This document shows positions 24,440-36,459 of a stretch of 64,000 nucleotides of DNA, in pieces. Position numbers and translations under genes: made by a program. Every line of letters begins with the position of its first letter. Position 1 is the stretch's first letter. Where the stretch lies: the NCBI GenBank assembly GCA_001939145.1, contig LSRX01000665.1:1-64000 (forward strand). Reading direction: 5' to 3'. Source of the DNA: Symbiodinium microadriaticum (lineage: Eukaryota > Sar > Dinophyceae > Suessiales > Symbiodiniaceae). The notes under the pieces were generated by a model, which was not told the DNA's origin, searched no databases, and saw only the letters and a program-made list of their open reading frames with translations.

Positions 24440-24765
24440 GCCAGGGTAGGGTTTAGGTGTTAGAACTCCACACCCTAAGCTTCCAGAGCTTCTAATTCGA
24501 GTGTACAACCCTAAACCCATCCTACAGGCTGTAGAGCCTCTAAACCCTAAACTCTCTAGAGGGATTCGAAACCCAAACCCCGCTTTCATCCTCTCAGACT
24601 TGCAAAAAGAATGCTTGACATAGTTCTATGGAGGCACACCGCAATTACACAAATCAAGTCATTCCCAAACCCGAACCTTACACCCTAAACTCTGAACCCT
24701 AAGCCCCAAACCCCAAGCCCAATGCCCTAAGCGCTAGAACACTCGCCCTAAACCCGAAACCCAAG
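24440..24765 (+). repeat. dispersed telomere-like patches
   Basis: Several CCCTAAAC clusters (24505-24560, 24665-24765) in otherwise unique DNA. No gene. Confidence 0.7.
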
Positions 24766-24767
24766 AG

Positions 24768-24849
24768 TAGGGGCCCAAATAATTATCAGTTTATGATAAT
24801 TCGACGATGATAGGCCCCAAGACCTTATTCTAATTATGAAGGCCCCTAT
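24768..24849. mobile_element. M1 hairpin element, shortened
   Basis: TAGGGGCCCAAATAATTA at the left and CTAATTATGAAGGCCCCTA at the right are inverted. The core is reduced relative to the ~100-bp copies. Confidence 0.7.
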
Positions 24850-24902
24850 ATTAAACCCTAAACCCTAAACGCAATATATTATATTTAATAATAGTAGAGT
24901 CT

Positions 24903-24940
24903 ACCCCAAACCCCAATTCTGATTACTAAGGCCCCTATAT
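24903..24940. mobile_element. M1 right-arm fragment
   Basis: CCCCAATTCTGATTACTAAGG followed by CCCCTATAT matches the M1 right arm; the left arm is missing or unrecognisable. Confidence 0.6.
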
Positions 24941-25079
24941 TCAAACCCCAACTCGCACGACTTGGCTCCGGTGCCAACGGCTGGCGAGCATGCACTGGAC
25001 GGTGCTGGCCCCGTGGATGTGGACATTCCATCGGGCGCCCAAGTCCTGGGCGAATCTCAGCTCTGGCTTGTTTTTTTTT

Positions 25080-25185
25080 GCGGTTGGGGGTTGAGGGTTT
25101 TGTAGGTTCAGGGTTTGCGGTTTCGGGTTTGGGGTTGAAAGTGTGGGGTTTAGGTTTTTGTGGTTTAGGGTTTGGGGTTTGGTGG
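25080..25185 (-). repeat. interstitial telomere-like array, TTTAGGG orientation
   Basis: GGGTTTGGGG, GGGTTTCGGG and GTTTAGGGTTT variants. Switches to CCCTAAA-type units from about 25190, so the two orientations meet within 100 bases. Confidence 0.75.
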
Positions 25186-26280
25186 ATCAACCCTACCACC
25201 GTAAGCCCCGAAAGCCCGAAACCCTCAGACCCTGAAGCCCTGAAACCTAAGACCCCAAAGCCTCAACACCCAAGACATCTTCGAAAGCCGTAAGCCCTGG
25301 TTCAAAACAAAAGCCCAGATTCTCGAAGCGCCTTGCCGAAGCCGTCCATATTGGTGCCCAGGCCCACTTCCTGGGGGATTCTCCAAGATCGACATTCAAG
25401 GGTTTTGGGTCTAGGGCTCAAGGTTGAGGCTCTAGGGCCATCCAGGGGTTCAGGGATGTAGGGTTTTTGGGGTTATAGGGCTTAAGGTTTAGGGTTTAAG
25501 TGAGGTGTCAGGCAGCCAACACTAGCCCAACCCTAAACCCTAAACCCTCAGGGTACTTGTATCTCCCAGCGCCAAACCCAAACACAACACCCTAAAGCTC
25601 ATGCTCTGAAATTCTGAAGCCACCAAGAAGGCAACACTAAACCCTGAACCATGCTGTACCCTAAATCCTAAGCTCAGAGCACTAAAGTCTGAACTCGAAC
25701 CATAAACCCTGAACCTGAACCCTAACCCCCAAACCCTGAACCCAAGCCCTTAACCCTTTATCCTAAACCCTACACCCTGACCCTAAACCTCCAATCAGAG
25801 CCCTCTATTTGGCCCGGGAGGGCCTGTACCAAGCGAGAAAAACGGCTCCGGCGGCCAACGGTCCGACTGATCTGCCGGTTGACGGGCTCCTCCTGGTGGA
25901 TTCAGGGCTTCAGGTCTAGGGGTCCTTGCTTCCCCAAAAAGCCAGGGAAATAAAGGTTACACTTTCGGGTTACTACTATACTATAAGAACCCAAAAAAGT
26001 TCAAAGGTTGGGTTCGGGAGAGCTAAGGATCTGGGGCTTGGGGATGTAAAGCTTCGAAATGATGATGGGGACGGCTTTCTTTGGAACCCCAGACCCCCAA
26101 AACTCTCACCCTGATTATGGGGACCCCCAAAGGGTACCCCTAATTTTGGGAACCCTAAACCCTAAACCCCAAACCCTAAAAACCCTGGGAGCTCCAAAGT
26201 TTCCTTGCTCGGCGAGAGCTGAGGGCCGGATTGATCTAAGCCAAAGCCTGGAAGCCTCGAACCCCCCCAGAAGGGTTGAA
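25186..26280. other. no gene recognised; telomere-like DNA in both orientations
   Basis: TTTAGGG-type at 25395-25500, CCCTAAA-type at 25530-25560 and 25640-25795, and again at 26150-26185. No domain-bearing frame. Confidence 0.5.
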
Positions 26281-26330
26281 TATAGGGGCCTTAATAATTA
26301 GCATAGGGTTTTGGGGTTCCTTTAAAGGGT
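26281..26330. mobile_element. M1 left-arm fragment
   Basis: TATAGGGGCCTTAATAATTA at the start followed by GCATAGGGTTTTGGGGTTCC. The right half is not found before the next M1 copy at 26371. Confidence 0.65.
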
Positions 26331-26370
26331 TCCTTCGAGGGTTCTATAAGGCTGCTGTAAGGGTTCAGGA

Positions 26371-26475
26371 TTTAGGGGCCTTAATGATTAGAATAGGGTA
26401 TTTGGGGGCCCATGATACTATAATTATACTATGGAACCCCAAAACAGTATAAGTAATTATTTAAGCCTCGATATT
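26371..26475. mobile_element. M1 hairpin element
   Basis: TTTAGGGGCCTTAATGATTA left arm; core ACTATAATTATACTAT; right arm AATTATTTAAGCCTCGATAT is diverged. About 105 bp. Confidence 0.7.
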
Positions 26476-27590
26476 GCACTAGGGCTTCGTGATCCCATAC
26501 CCCAAAACGGACCCTAAATGCCATAAACTTACTACATTTGAGAGTTTCGGGTGTAAGGGTTTCGGGGCCCAGAAGTCCTTTGAACCCAGAGGCCCGCAGT
26601 CCTCCAATTCGAACTTTTCGTCGGGCTGCAGGATGATTGCAAGGCTATCCTTGGCCACGCCGCTCCGATGTGCGTGCAGGGACCTGATCATGCGTGAGCT
26701 TCACATGAAGGCTTTCTAGGGATCGAGAGCTGCAAGGAAGCACTTATGGTTCAAGCCTTCAATCAGGGTTTGGGGTAGAGGGTTTAGGGCTCAGGGTTCA
26801 AGGCATAGAGCTTGGGAACACTTGGGGCTTCTTGTTGTGGTTGGAAGTGTGAAGAAGTCGAGGTTGTGGTACTTTACAGCTTAACCAGCTTAGGGCGACG
26901 CCGGCAACGATAGCTGGTTGTCTGATGCCAGCTTACTGTCATGCAAACAATGGTCTAGTGTAATCTTCAAGACAGAGTAACCTTATTCCCGCCAGCGGTT
27001 CTTTTCACCTTGCAATACTCGTTTGCGTTTACCCCGGGTTTTTCAATCACATCCCTATCAGAATTACTTGAATTCCCTCTGCTCGGCCTTAGCCGTCAGC
27101 ATGCTTTATACCTGGGAAGATGCATTTTTGTACCTGTGACCTTGCCGTCCTAAGTTTCACCGCGAGCTTCACGCAAGCCTTGCGTGCCCTCTGCCAACAC
27201 ACCTCTGTGTTTGGACTTGGCCCCTTACCCTGAACCGTAAACCCTAAACCGTACATTCCAAACCCCAAGCCGTAAATCCTAAACCCTAAGGCCCTAAGGC
27301 TTAAGCCCCCCGGCCTGATACACCTGTTCACGCTAGCCTCTGGAGCCTTGCACTCCAAGATCAACCCGGCGATATCTTGGACGCCGAAGCAAATGCCTGT
27401 CCGAGACATTTGCCTATCATTGTGGTCATTACTATTACCACTATATTGCGAGTTCAACTGACACTCGAATATTATTGCTGTTATTTTCATTATTACTCCT
27501 ATGCTACTATTATGGAGCATTGGTGATGACCACTTCGCTTCCGAAAGGAGGCAGTAAAGTAAGGGAGTGTTGTGCCATAGAGCGAGCAAT
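26476..27590. other. no gene recognised
   Basis: A 166-codon open frame at 27089-27589 (-) crosses telomere-like patches (27225-27300) and has no recognisable domain, so I do not call it a gene. Confidence 0.4.
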
Positions 27591-27680
27591 ATTTGAATAG
27601 GGTGTTGGGGTATACTGTACGATATTTATAATACGGAACCCCCAATACAAGTATAGGTAATGTTTGCGGCCCCGATATTA
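27591..27680. mobile_element. M1 hairpin element, left end truncated
   Basis: GAATAGGGTGTTGGGGTATA and TATAGGTAATG plus GGCCCCGATATTA match M1 core and right arm; the first ~20 bases are absent. Confidence 0.6.
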
Positions 27681-30299
27681 CAGTCCCAAGAAGAAACCCG
27701 AGATGTCCCCAGCCTCCCGGGCTGAGTAGGATTTCGGGTTTAGGGTTGAGGGTTTATAAGCCCGAACCCTTTGAGAGTTCGGGGTGCAGGGTTTAGGGTT
27801 TCCTCCAAAAACCAGCGAAGCTACCCCAAGAATTTTGAGAAACAGTGGGCTTGTTCCCAAGCCTGCGCACCACAAGGTCCAATCCTTGGCCTCTGCCACT
27901 CGCTGCATGCACCAACCCTTGGGGACCTCCACCCAGGGTTTAGGTTTTAGGGTTTAAGGTTTTAGGCTTTGGGGCTTGCTTTTGCAGGTTTGTTTAGGGT
28001 TTAGGATTTTGGGGGTCTAGGGCGTAGATGCTCGTGGTTCAGGGCTTACCGACGGAACAGGCGTCAGTCTGCACATTCACCTACTCAAAGTTCGCGACTC
28101 TGCGTATTTTGAAGTTTGCTTCATCCTTTTTTATAGCAAGTCGTTGCAGGGTTCCGTCGCGCGCTCAAGTAGTTATCAAAAACAGGCTAGTGCGGTCAGG
28201 GGTTTGGATTGATTTTTCATCGCGGCCTCCGTCGAAGTGCAACTTTTGGGCATGTTGTTCGTACTTGTTTGGGGGATGAATTTTGGGGAAGCATCTCCTT
28301 GGCTCTGCAGCCTAGTAAGATTATCTTCATGTAATATAAAGTACTATACCCCAAGAGGAGGATATAATCTTACTCTGTATCGAGTATCATAGTATCTCCA
28401 AGTAAAACTTTTATCTAGTGCCAGCAGAAACTCCAACAGAAGCAAGGCCCATCCCAATCCCCTAAACCCTAAACCATGAACCCTAAACCCTGGCCCTAAC
28501 CCTAACCCCTCAGCCCTAAACCCTAGAGCCCTAAAACTGGGACCTCCTCCTCCGCCTTGGAGGCCGGAGCCTGTCTGAAGAGTGCGGGCTCAATCTCCTG
28601 GAACATGGTGGGTTTAGGGTGTAGGGGTTTAAGGGTTTACGGGCTTAAGGTCTAGGGAACATGGGGCTTCTCAGGGCCTCAAAACGTCTCATGCATAGAC
28701 GGATCACCAGGACGTGCCTTGAGGCGTGGGCATTTTTTGTGCTGTTCAACGTGGAAATGAGGTTCAGTGTTGCCTAGACCATCATGCCCCACACCTAAAT
28801 CAGAAGCATGCCAACAACACAACAACAAGACCCTTCGGTAAGCAAATCCTTCATGAGAACCACATGGTCATGGTCATCAGAATGTCAGCAAGATCATGAT
28901 GACTTTCCTCCTTATCCTGCTGCGGTTCCTATCGCTTCACGTGCTACTGCTACCGCACCTACTACTGTTGATACAAGAACCCACTAGCTCAGACCATTCT
29001 CCTCCCAGGGTACCATGTTTTGGTTCCGTCGGTCCACCAAGGCAGCACGGGCGAAGACCAACGCAAAGAGTGCCTGTGGCATATGATTATGTGTATACAC
29101 ATGGGTTTAGGGTTTTGGGAATACAAGCACGTGTGTGTGTGTGTGTACATGTACAGATGATCTAAGGTTGCCAGGCCTTCTCATGCTGTCACCCCAGTTC
29201 TTCTGTCACTATTGGCCACAAATTTATTTGGAGTTTCCTGGGATGTCGAGCCAGCTTACGGTATAGCCTAAGTAGAGCTATAGTCCCAGGTATAAGCAGA
29301 ACAACATCCCATGCGCATCCAAGCAGAGGTTTGCTGAAGCCCTACAAGAGGTAGGTTCTTGGCGACAAGCAGTAAGTGCTCACGTTTGGGCAGAGTGAAG
29401 CATGGGTTGTAACCCCCTCTCCGTAATAATAACCCCCCAACCCGTTAATATTAAATACAACTTTAAATACTACCAACATATTTTAACATACCACACGGGG
29501 GTAGGGGAGGTTTAATAATAGGGGGAGCGGATTACTCCCCCAGAGATGGCGCTTTTGCAGACGCGACGAAAACATCCCTGTGAGTGTTGGCATTTATTGA
29601 AGCGCGAAAACGGAACGAAGGTCTAAGAGTGACGGCAGGTAGTATAATAGTAATAATAGCAACAATAGCAATACTAGTAATACTGCTAGTCATAACCATA
29701 TTAACAGTATTACAACTCACTTGAACACTTGCTATAACAGATGATAAAAAGAATAATAGCAATACTAGAAAAAGCGTAATAACAGGATCGCGACCCTTGG
29801 GCCATCCCTGTGACTGGTGGCACTTTCGAGACTCGACGGAAGCACGAGGGGCTGACAGTGACGACAGTGACAGTAATCCCTAAACCCTAAACCCTAAGCC
29901 TTATAAACCCTGAACCGCGCTACAAGGATGGCAGCTTCTGTGGGGTCCAAAAAGGACGACCGCAAGGGGTGCCATCCCTGTTACTGTTGGAATTTTTCAG
30001 AGGTTTGGGCTGGGGCGGGACCATACCAGGCAGGAGGGCTAGGAATCCCAGGACCGGGATCATTTCTACATACATTTGTGCTGGTGAGCTTGTTTGCAAA
30101 ATCAGGGAATGTGTGCTCAGATGTCTTTTTGTACCAAGTATGCACTAACTATGCGGAGAACCTTCCCTGATTGTTATCAGAACTCTTCGCCTGCCTCTAC
30201 AACAGAAAACCTTAAACCCAATGTTTTTTCTGCTTTATACAAAAAAACTAGGCCAAAAAGGAGGCCTGAGTCTTACTCTATAAGAACTGCAGGCACACC
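27681..30299. other. no gene recognised
   Basis: Telomere-like patches at 27735-27805, 27935-28025, 28455-28530 and 28610-28655. An imperfect inverted repeat TAAGATTAT / ATAATCTTA lies around 28317-28372. A (GT)n tract sits at 29129-29147. A similar phrase ACATCCCTGTGA...GGCA recurs at 29571 and 29803. No gene. Confidence 0.4.
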
Positions 30300-30380
30300 T
30301 GCCAGTACCCCCCTTCATAACCCCAAAATGCTCCCCTATATAACCCCCTTGAAGGAGCCTAGACTATTTCTGATATGGGG
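30300..30380. mobile_element. M2-type element, partial
   Basis: CCCCTATATAACCCCCTTGAAGGAGCCTAGACTATTTC-like core and right arm (30332-30372) match M2; the left arm is poorly preserved. Confidence 0.5.
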
Positions 30381-32050
30381 TACCCTTTGAAGCCAAGTGG
30401 GGCTTAGGGTTGAACGTCTAGGTATATAGGCAACTAAAGTTAATTGGAAGGCGGCACCTTAAAACTCACGCGCGCACCATCCCCGCTACTCTCCGGAATC
30501 ACCCTGAGAGGCTCCCGAGATCTCCCGAGCTTATTTCCACGAAGTGCCGCATGGCCGGACTTTACACCCCAGCTTCGTCGGGCTTATGCTGGTATTGCGT
30601 GCAGCTCGTATGGCATGCGGTGAATCGTGAGTTTGTCAACTGATGTCTTGCTTATCAGGGAACTCTCTCATCCTAGTTCAAGTTGTTTATAGTTGACATA
30701 GGCCCTGTCTAGTGAAGTTGTCGTTGCACTTCTTTCGCGCCCTTTAGAAATAACCTTTCATACTGCCCTGTTTCACTATCGTTCAGGAACTCCAGCGTCC
30801 AAAAAGCTTATTTACCTTTTTGGGGTAGAATATTCATGAGCGGCAAAAAGTTACCACTTTTCTAAGCACCGCCTTCCCAGGCAGCGCTCCAAGGCAACCC
30901 TCTGAGCGCAAACTACAAAGCTACATGCAGGATTTTGATTATGGTCTCCCGGTTCTCTTGAGTGGACACCACTATATATACACTCCCCAACTCCTACAAA
31001 ACCAGATGCACCCTCAACACATGCCAGAACTAAAGCTCAACTTCAGCCAAGGGCACCAGGAAGACGAAGACAGAGACTGCTGGGAGGGTCGACTGCCACT
31101 TTGTCTCCTTGAATAGAACACCCAACCACCCAAATCAGGACCCCATTAGATTCACAAGGTAGCCATAGGGCTTCTAATTTGGGGCCTAGCGTTACCAAAC
31201 CCCTCTTTTCAAACGGTTACGTGGGCTTTGAGTGTCACAGGTTTCAGGCTTGTACTGTACCTCTGGGCTTGGGAATCCGCTTTAGGGACGTTAAAGAACT
31301 CCATTGGCTCGTAGAAGGGCTACATTATGGCCACAACCCTGCAATGGAGACTTTCTTAACCTGATTATTTTGGGATCCCTCTTTTGGAGTCCCTCCAATT
31401 CCTACATGACCCATAGTCTAAACTCCAAGTCTCCCCTTAAACAAAAACGCATTCAATTCAAACTCCTGCACACATTTCCCCCTGGCAGGTTCGCAAATGC
31501 GTGCGATTCCCTGGCCTTGGCTTGGATGAGGAGCCTTGTTTGGAGCCTTTACTCTTGAATCTGCTTGCGGTACAGAGTATGACCTCCACCTTTGGACGCA
31601 GCCCTGAACCCTAAAGCCTAAACCCCAAACTATGCAGATGTGCCTGACAACTACGTAAACCAGGCTAGACCATCTCTCAATCCTCTATGTTATGCCTGCT
31701 AGGTTTAAGAACACCTCACAAGCAAATCATGAACCAAAACTGCTGTGGGCAGAAGAAGTTTCCGATAAGCGCTGAAATCCAGCGGGGGTTAGCAGCTCCC
31801 AAGCGCTGCTGCCTTAGCTGATCGGGCTTTGGGCCGCGTTTCGATGCAGGGTTAGGGCGTTTCGGGGTTAGGGCTAAAGGCGTAAACAGCAAGGTTAGGA
31901 TCATTTCGGGACTCTTGAAAACAAGAACCCGTTATATACGGAGCATGAACTGCTATCTAAGACAAGATGTCCCCCATGATCGCCCTGACGCCATGGTTTG
32001 TAGCCGAGAAGTGAGGGAAAATAACCCTGAAGTCTCCTCCTAATAGACTA
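30381..32050. other. no gene recognised
   Basis: Little telomere-like DNA except 31600-31630 and 31840-31880. Open frames are short and lack domains. Confidence 0.4.
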
Positions 32051-32153
32051 TACTATAGGGGACTTTATAATTGGAGTAGGGTTTGGGGTATGTCATACTA
32101 TCATCATAATAAGGAACCCCAAAACCCTATTCTAATTAGTAAGGCCCTAGATT
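32051..32153. mobile_element. M1 hairpin element
   Basis: The left arm is diverged (TATAGGGGACTTTATAATTG). The core TAGGGTTTGGGGTATG and the right arm CCCTATTCTAATTAGTAAGG are clear. Confidence 0.65.
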
Positions 32154-33087
32154 GTCTCTTGTTTATTCCCTACTAAGAAAAAGCAAGCTGACTGGGATTG
32201 CATCGCAGGCTAACCTGCAAGGATTTCAATAGACGTCAGGTCTCTAGATCCCCTGTTGTAATGAATCCCAATAACGGAACTTCTGAATATTCCTTGAACC
32301 TTCCCAATGTAGCAACATGTAGTACTGAGGGTCATTTCGGGTGGCTTCATCTTTTTGATCCTGTCGGTGGCTACGGCAAAAGCCTGGCGAGAATCCTCAG
32401 AGCCACATGTATACCTTTAAAAAACACATCTCTTTTTTCTATATATGTCCGCTGTAATCAAAACTCCTCCAAGGGAGTTATATAGGGGGTTCTACAGAGG
32501 AGTATTCCAAAGGTTATTTAGGGAGATACTAGGAATTTAGACTCTAGCTCAAATCTACATACGCATACACTTATCTACTCTTGACATAACCATCAGGCTT
32601 CCAGAAGGTATATAGACCTTCTATGAGGCTCCTATAACGGCGGCTACCCACCTGAAAATGTCCCAGAACAGGAAGCTGACCCAATGTTGTTCTAGCCACA
32701 AGCGAGGGCCAGGAGCGCATTGTCCCAAATGACCTGCACTTCAGGTTTCAGGTCTCAGAGTTGTGCCCTTATCTTGTCTTGCAGTTTGGGCCTTGAGGGC
32801 TTCAGGTTTGGGGCTAAGAATTACTTACGGTCTTTCGAACAGACTTCGGGGTCATACATACGCTAAACCCTATCATCAACCCTCCTCCAGATCCATCTTC
32901 CTAATAAGCCACATTGTATTGGGAATTTCTAGTAAAACAGAAAACCCCATGGAGCTCACGCACTCTGCAGGCGCACCTATAGTACCAGTTCTTGTGAATA
33001 GTCTCGCGTCAGCTTTAGACGCAAACACTTTGCCAGTGCTGCTGCGTTTAGAGGTTCGGTGGCTTCGGTGGCTTCGCGGCATGTGGG
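32154..33087. other. no gene recognised
   Basis: Frames of 95 and 111 codons (+) at 32198-32485 and 32763-33098 have no domain I recognise. Confidence 0.4.
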
Positions 33088-33190
33088 CCATAGTCTAAAC
33101 TCCTAGTATCCCCCTTAATAACCCCAACTATAGTCTCCTGAATCATCCCTTACATCACCCCTGTGAAGGAGTTTTTTAGATTCTGGGTCT
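33088..33190. mobile_element. M2 hairpin element
   Basis: CCATAGTCTAAACTCCTAGT on the left and GAAGGAGTTTTTTAGATTCT on the right are inverted; core CCCCCTTAATAACCCC. Confidence 0.7.
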
Positions 33191-33660
33191 GGGGTTGAGG
33201 GATTGGGGGTGTTGTGCATCAGTGAGGTCCTACACATCAAGCAGAGTAGCTTTGGGCAGTTTCGCTGGTTGCGCTACGTTGCGCGGAATCGGTGAAGAAT
33301 GGGAGATGGCACCCCCGCACGAAGTCCACAACAGCCTTCGCTGAGCATGAGGCGTTCTGCAACTTCTGCTTCTGCACCAGAAACAGCGAACCCTGAATCC
33401 CGAACCTTAATTACTGCAAAGCCTGAGCCCTTAACCCCACCTGGGCTACAGCGCCGAAGATAGAGAGATGGACAGTCAAGCACGTAATCTGCCCCGGAAC
33501 AGGGTCCTTGATGCAGGGGCTTTAGGGTTTAGGGTGTGTTGGGTCTTCATGAGGTTTGTGGGTTTTGTGGGGCTTGCTTCTTCACAGGGCTTCGGCTTTT
33601 TCAGGTTTAGGCTTCGAGTGGTTTGGGGTGGGGCTTGAAAGGGCTTTTGTAGAACTCCTC

Positions 33661-33695
33661 AGACAGCCCAATACCCCTTAGTTAAGGAAAGTTTA
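33661..33695. mobile_element. M3 left-arm fragment
   Basis: ACAGCCCAATACCCCTTAGT followed by TAAGGAA matches the M3 end; an (AT)n tract follows in place of the other arm. Confidence 0.55.
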
Positions 33696-33702
33696 GGTTC
33701 AA

Positions 33703-33705
<3 letters not shown>

Positions 33706-33735
<30 letters not shown>
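33706..33735 (+). repeat. (TA)n microsatellite
   Basis: About 15 TA units. Confidence 0.95.
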
Positions 33736-33740
<5 letters not shown>

Positions 33741-33908
33741 GTTTGGTTTTTCTCCTACTGGGCTCCCTGAACTCAGCACCCCTACCGAGGCAGAACTCGA
33801 ACGTCCCCCCCGAAACCAGGGGCCAAAAAGGGATTGGATGGTTTCTCTCGTATGGGCCCTGCCAGGGTCTATGTCATGACGTCCGACATCCAAGCGCTAA
33901 GCGGGTCA

Positions 33909-34009
33909 CATATGAGCTGTAGTCTACTAATTAACCCTTTGCCTTCGATACTCACCGATATACTCCCTATATAACCCCCTTTAGGGAGCTTAGACTATAG
34001 CTCATATGG
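33909..34009. mobile_element. M2 hairpin element, best preserved copy
   Basis: CATATGAGCTGTAGTCTA on the left and TAGACTATAGCTCATATG on the right form near-perfect terminal inverted repeats around CTCCCTATATAACCCCCTTT. About 100 bp, non-coding. Confidence 0.8.
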
Positions 34010-34287
34010 TCCATTCTCTTACGAGATGAACCCTGAACCCCTAAACCCTAAACCCTTACGTGACGACGAACTCACATGGAACCGTGGTGATCCAAAGACC
34101 AGGGTTGTACAGGGAGGCCTTCCGTGAACAACAAGCACCACAGGCTCCGGATTATTCCAAATCGGTGTTTCCAAGCAGCAGGGATACCATTTTGGGGATC
34201 CTGACGAAAAGGATCAAATCAAAGTCTGTTGGAATCTACGTTGGGGTCCCCCGAAGTACCAAAACTAGCAAAAAGCCACTGAACCCC

Positions 34288-34320
34288 CAGAGAGCCCAAT
34301 ACCCCTTAATTAAGGAAGAT
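34288..34320. mobile_element. M3 left-arm fragment
   Basis: CCAGAGAGCCCAATACCCCT plus TAATTAAGGAAG is an intact M3 end; the partner arm is not found before the M1 copy that follows. Confidence 0.6.
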
Positions 34321-34348
34321 GCCTTCTTCGGATTCTGGCTTAAGATAA

Positions 34349-34452
34349 TGTAGGGGCCTCAATAATTACCTACACTCTTTTGGGGGTTCCTTATTATAAT
34401 TATACTATAAAGGACCCAAAAACCTTATTCTAGTTGTTGAGGCTCCTATATT
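34349..34452. mobile_element. M1 hairpin element
   Basis: TGTAGGGGCCTCAATAATTA left arm; core TTATTATAATTATACTATAA; right arm TTGTTGAGGCTCCTATAT. About 104 bp. Confidence 0.75.
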
Positions 34453-34598
34453 ATACTCCTCAATTCAAGGGTCTTGGACTCTCTGGGCCCTAAATAAAAA
34501 TCAACCCGAGCCTCAAAGCTAAAGAATCGAAGGCCGCAGGAACCGGGATTTCGGGGTAGGGCTTTTGGTATACTGTAACATTCTATACAATGGTTCTA

Positions 34599-34694
34599 TA
34601 ATTCGGGTAGTTCTCTAAATTAGGGTCCCTTTTCGGATCCCCAATATAGTAAGGCAACCTTACAAAAAGGACCCTAATGATCTAGAGAACTACC
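34599..34694. repeat. unclassified hairpin (M6-like)
   Basis: GGGTAGTTCTCTAAATTAGG plus GTCC at the left is matched by GGACCCTAATGATCTAGAGA plus ACTACCC at the right. About 96 bp. Only one copy was noticed. Confidence 0.7.
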
Positions 34695-35631
34695 CAACAA
34701 CTACAGTGCGAATCTTATAGCCTGAAAGCCCAAACCTCCCCAGTCCCCTGTTGACTGAGGTCCTAGGCTGTACGCCACCCTGAAACACCTGAACCCTAAA
34801 CCCCATATAACCCCAGTACAGTATATATAAAATAGTATAATACAGTACAGTAGCTTCCATTCTCTTTTCCATTCTCCTATTATTGCCATAAACCTAACGC
34901 AGCTGCCAGATCATGAGGAGCGGCGGGCACCGTTGTGACTCCACGCGGGGACCAGCGCTTTTCCTGCTTTGCAAAGACTGTCTCCCTGGAGGTCATCAAT
35001 TAGTGGAGAACCAGGTGCTATCAGGATTCATCGTGAAGGCAGGGTGTACGCCATTTCCTTGGGATTTTGGATTTGCTATGCGCGTTGAGGCTTGGCGCGA
35101 AGGGGCCCGTAGGAAATGTCTCTGGACCTGTGCCCTTCAAAGGGGGTTAGTGAGAATGCCCGACAGCTCAAAATCTGATTCAGCGCAGGATCTCGTTCGT
35201 CCCAGAAGGCGCATGTGGCGTTCTCCATGTCCGTCTTGATCCTCATTTCTCAGGGTTTAGGGAGTTTAGGGCCCAGGGTTTACAGTTAAATAGCTCGGGG
35301 TCTCTGGCTTCCATGGGTCCCGTCCGAGCTTTGCAAAATTCAAGAGGGAGGCCTGGAATTGAGGTTGTATGATCCATATAGGAAGCGAAGGTTGAGACAA
35401 AACTTTAAAACCCACAACGTGGCAAACAATCCCTGCGTGGCCCCTCGTCCAAACGAGACTGGAGCTCATGGCTCACCTGAATTTTCAAACATTACACGAA
35501 TGGAACCCTTTCCTAAGGGCTCGGGTTTGAGGCTTAACGATATAGGGCTTTCCTACGTTCTTTCCTACAGTGTCTCCGTATTGTCAAGACGGTCCTACCG
35601 GCACCCTATTTTCACAAATCCCCGCCCTAAA
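34695..35631. other. no gene recognised
   Basis: A 108-codon open frame at 34913-35239 (+) is free of telomere-like DNA but shows no recognisable domain. Confidence 0.35.
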
Positions 35632-35716
35632 CCCAAAACCCTAAATCTTTAACCCTTAACCCTTACCTGCACCCTAAACCCTAAACCCTGAACCCTAAAC
35701 CCTAAACCCTCAGCCC
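35632..35716 (+). repeat. interstitial telomere-like array
   Basis: About ten CCCTAAA/CCCTTAA/CCCTGAA units. Confidence 0.85.
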
Positions 35717-35833
35717 TCAGCCGAGGATCACAATCCGAAGAGGAACGTCCAGGTTTTGCACGCTGAGTTCCGATCCATCGGGCGCTCGCATGTTGATGCT
35801 GACCTTACTGAAGAGCGTGTTCGGGACAAGAAG

Positions 35834-35912
35834 CCCAGAGAGTAGACCTTAAATCACATACAAGGTATGATTTAAGCCATATTCCTTATTCAGGGGTGTT
35901 GGGCTCTCTGGG
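35834..35912. mobile_element. M3 hairpin element, short form
   Basis: Ends CCCAGAGAG and CTCTCTGGG are inverted. The right arm TATTCCTTATTCAGGGGTGT plus TGGGCTCTCT resembles M3. The centre has a second small palindrome AAATCAtacaaggTATGATTT-like. Confidence 0.6.
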
Positions 35913-36231
35913 AAACTACTGACGGGTGCTCACGAAGGTCTATGAGCAGTGAAGCGGATGTAAGCTTTCAGTACCTCGGACATCGGCGGCCGAAAAGGTG
36001 GACGAAAAGCAAACAGGTGAGCACTCGAGCAGCGAAAACACATACAGATTTTCAACAGTATGAATTCAGGTACTGAATGCTAGTGTCTACGAGTGTATGG
36101 TTATAGGGATCCACTTCCCCACACTCGGTTTCCACCCGGCACCCCAAAAACCTCAAAATTAGGGGTTACAATACTATCACCCGCAAGAACACCCCTCCCC
36201 AGACTTCTGAGTCAGCCTTAAAATCCCTTAA

Positions 36232-36289
36232 TATAATTATAGTATAAGATACACCAAAACCCTATTCTAACTATTAAGGCCCCTACAGT
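36232..36289. mobile_element. M1 right-half fragment
   Basis: ATATAATTATAGTATAAGAT and then CCAAAACCCTATTCTAACTA plus TTAAGGCCCCTA. Confidence 0.65.
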
Positions 36290-36350
36290 ACTCTTTCATC
36301 ACCTCCTTAAGCCGGGGCGGGTGCCCTTGCTGGGATGGTGCTTTTCAAAC

Positions 36351-36459
36351 AGGAGCCTGAATAATCAGAATGGGTTTTTGGACCCATTACACTATAATCA
36401 TAATAAGGAACCCACAAAATAGTGTTGGTAATTGCTTAGGCCGAACTTAGGCCCCTATG
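36351..36459. mobile_element. M1 hairpin element, diverged
   Basis: AGGAGCCTGAATAATCAGAA left, ATAATAAGGAACCCACAAAA core, AATTGCTTAGGCC and GGCCCCTAT-like right end. Confidence 0.6.
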
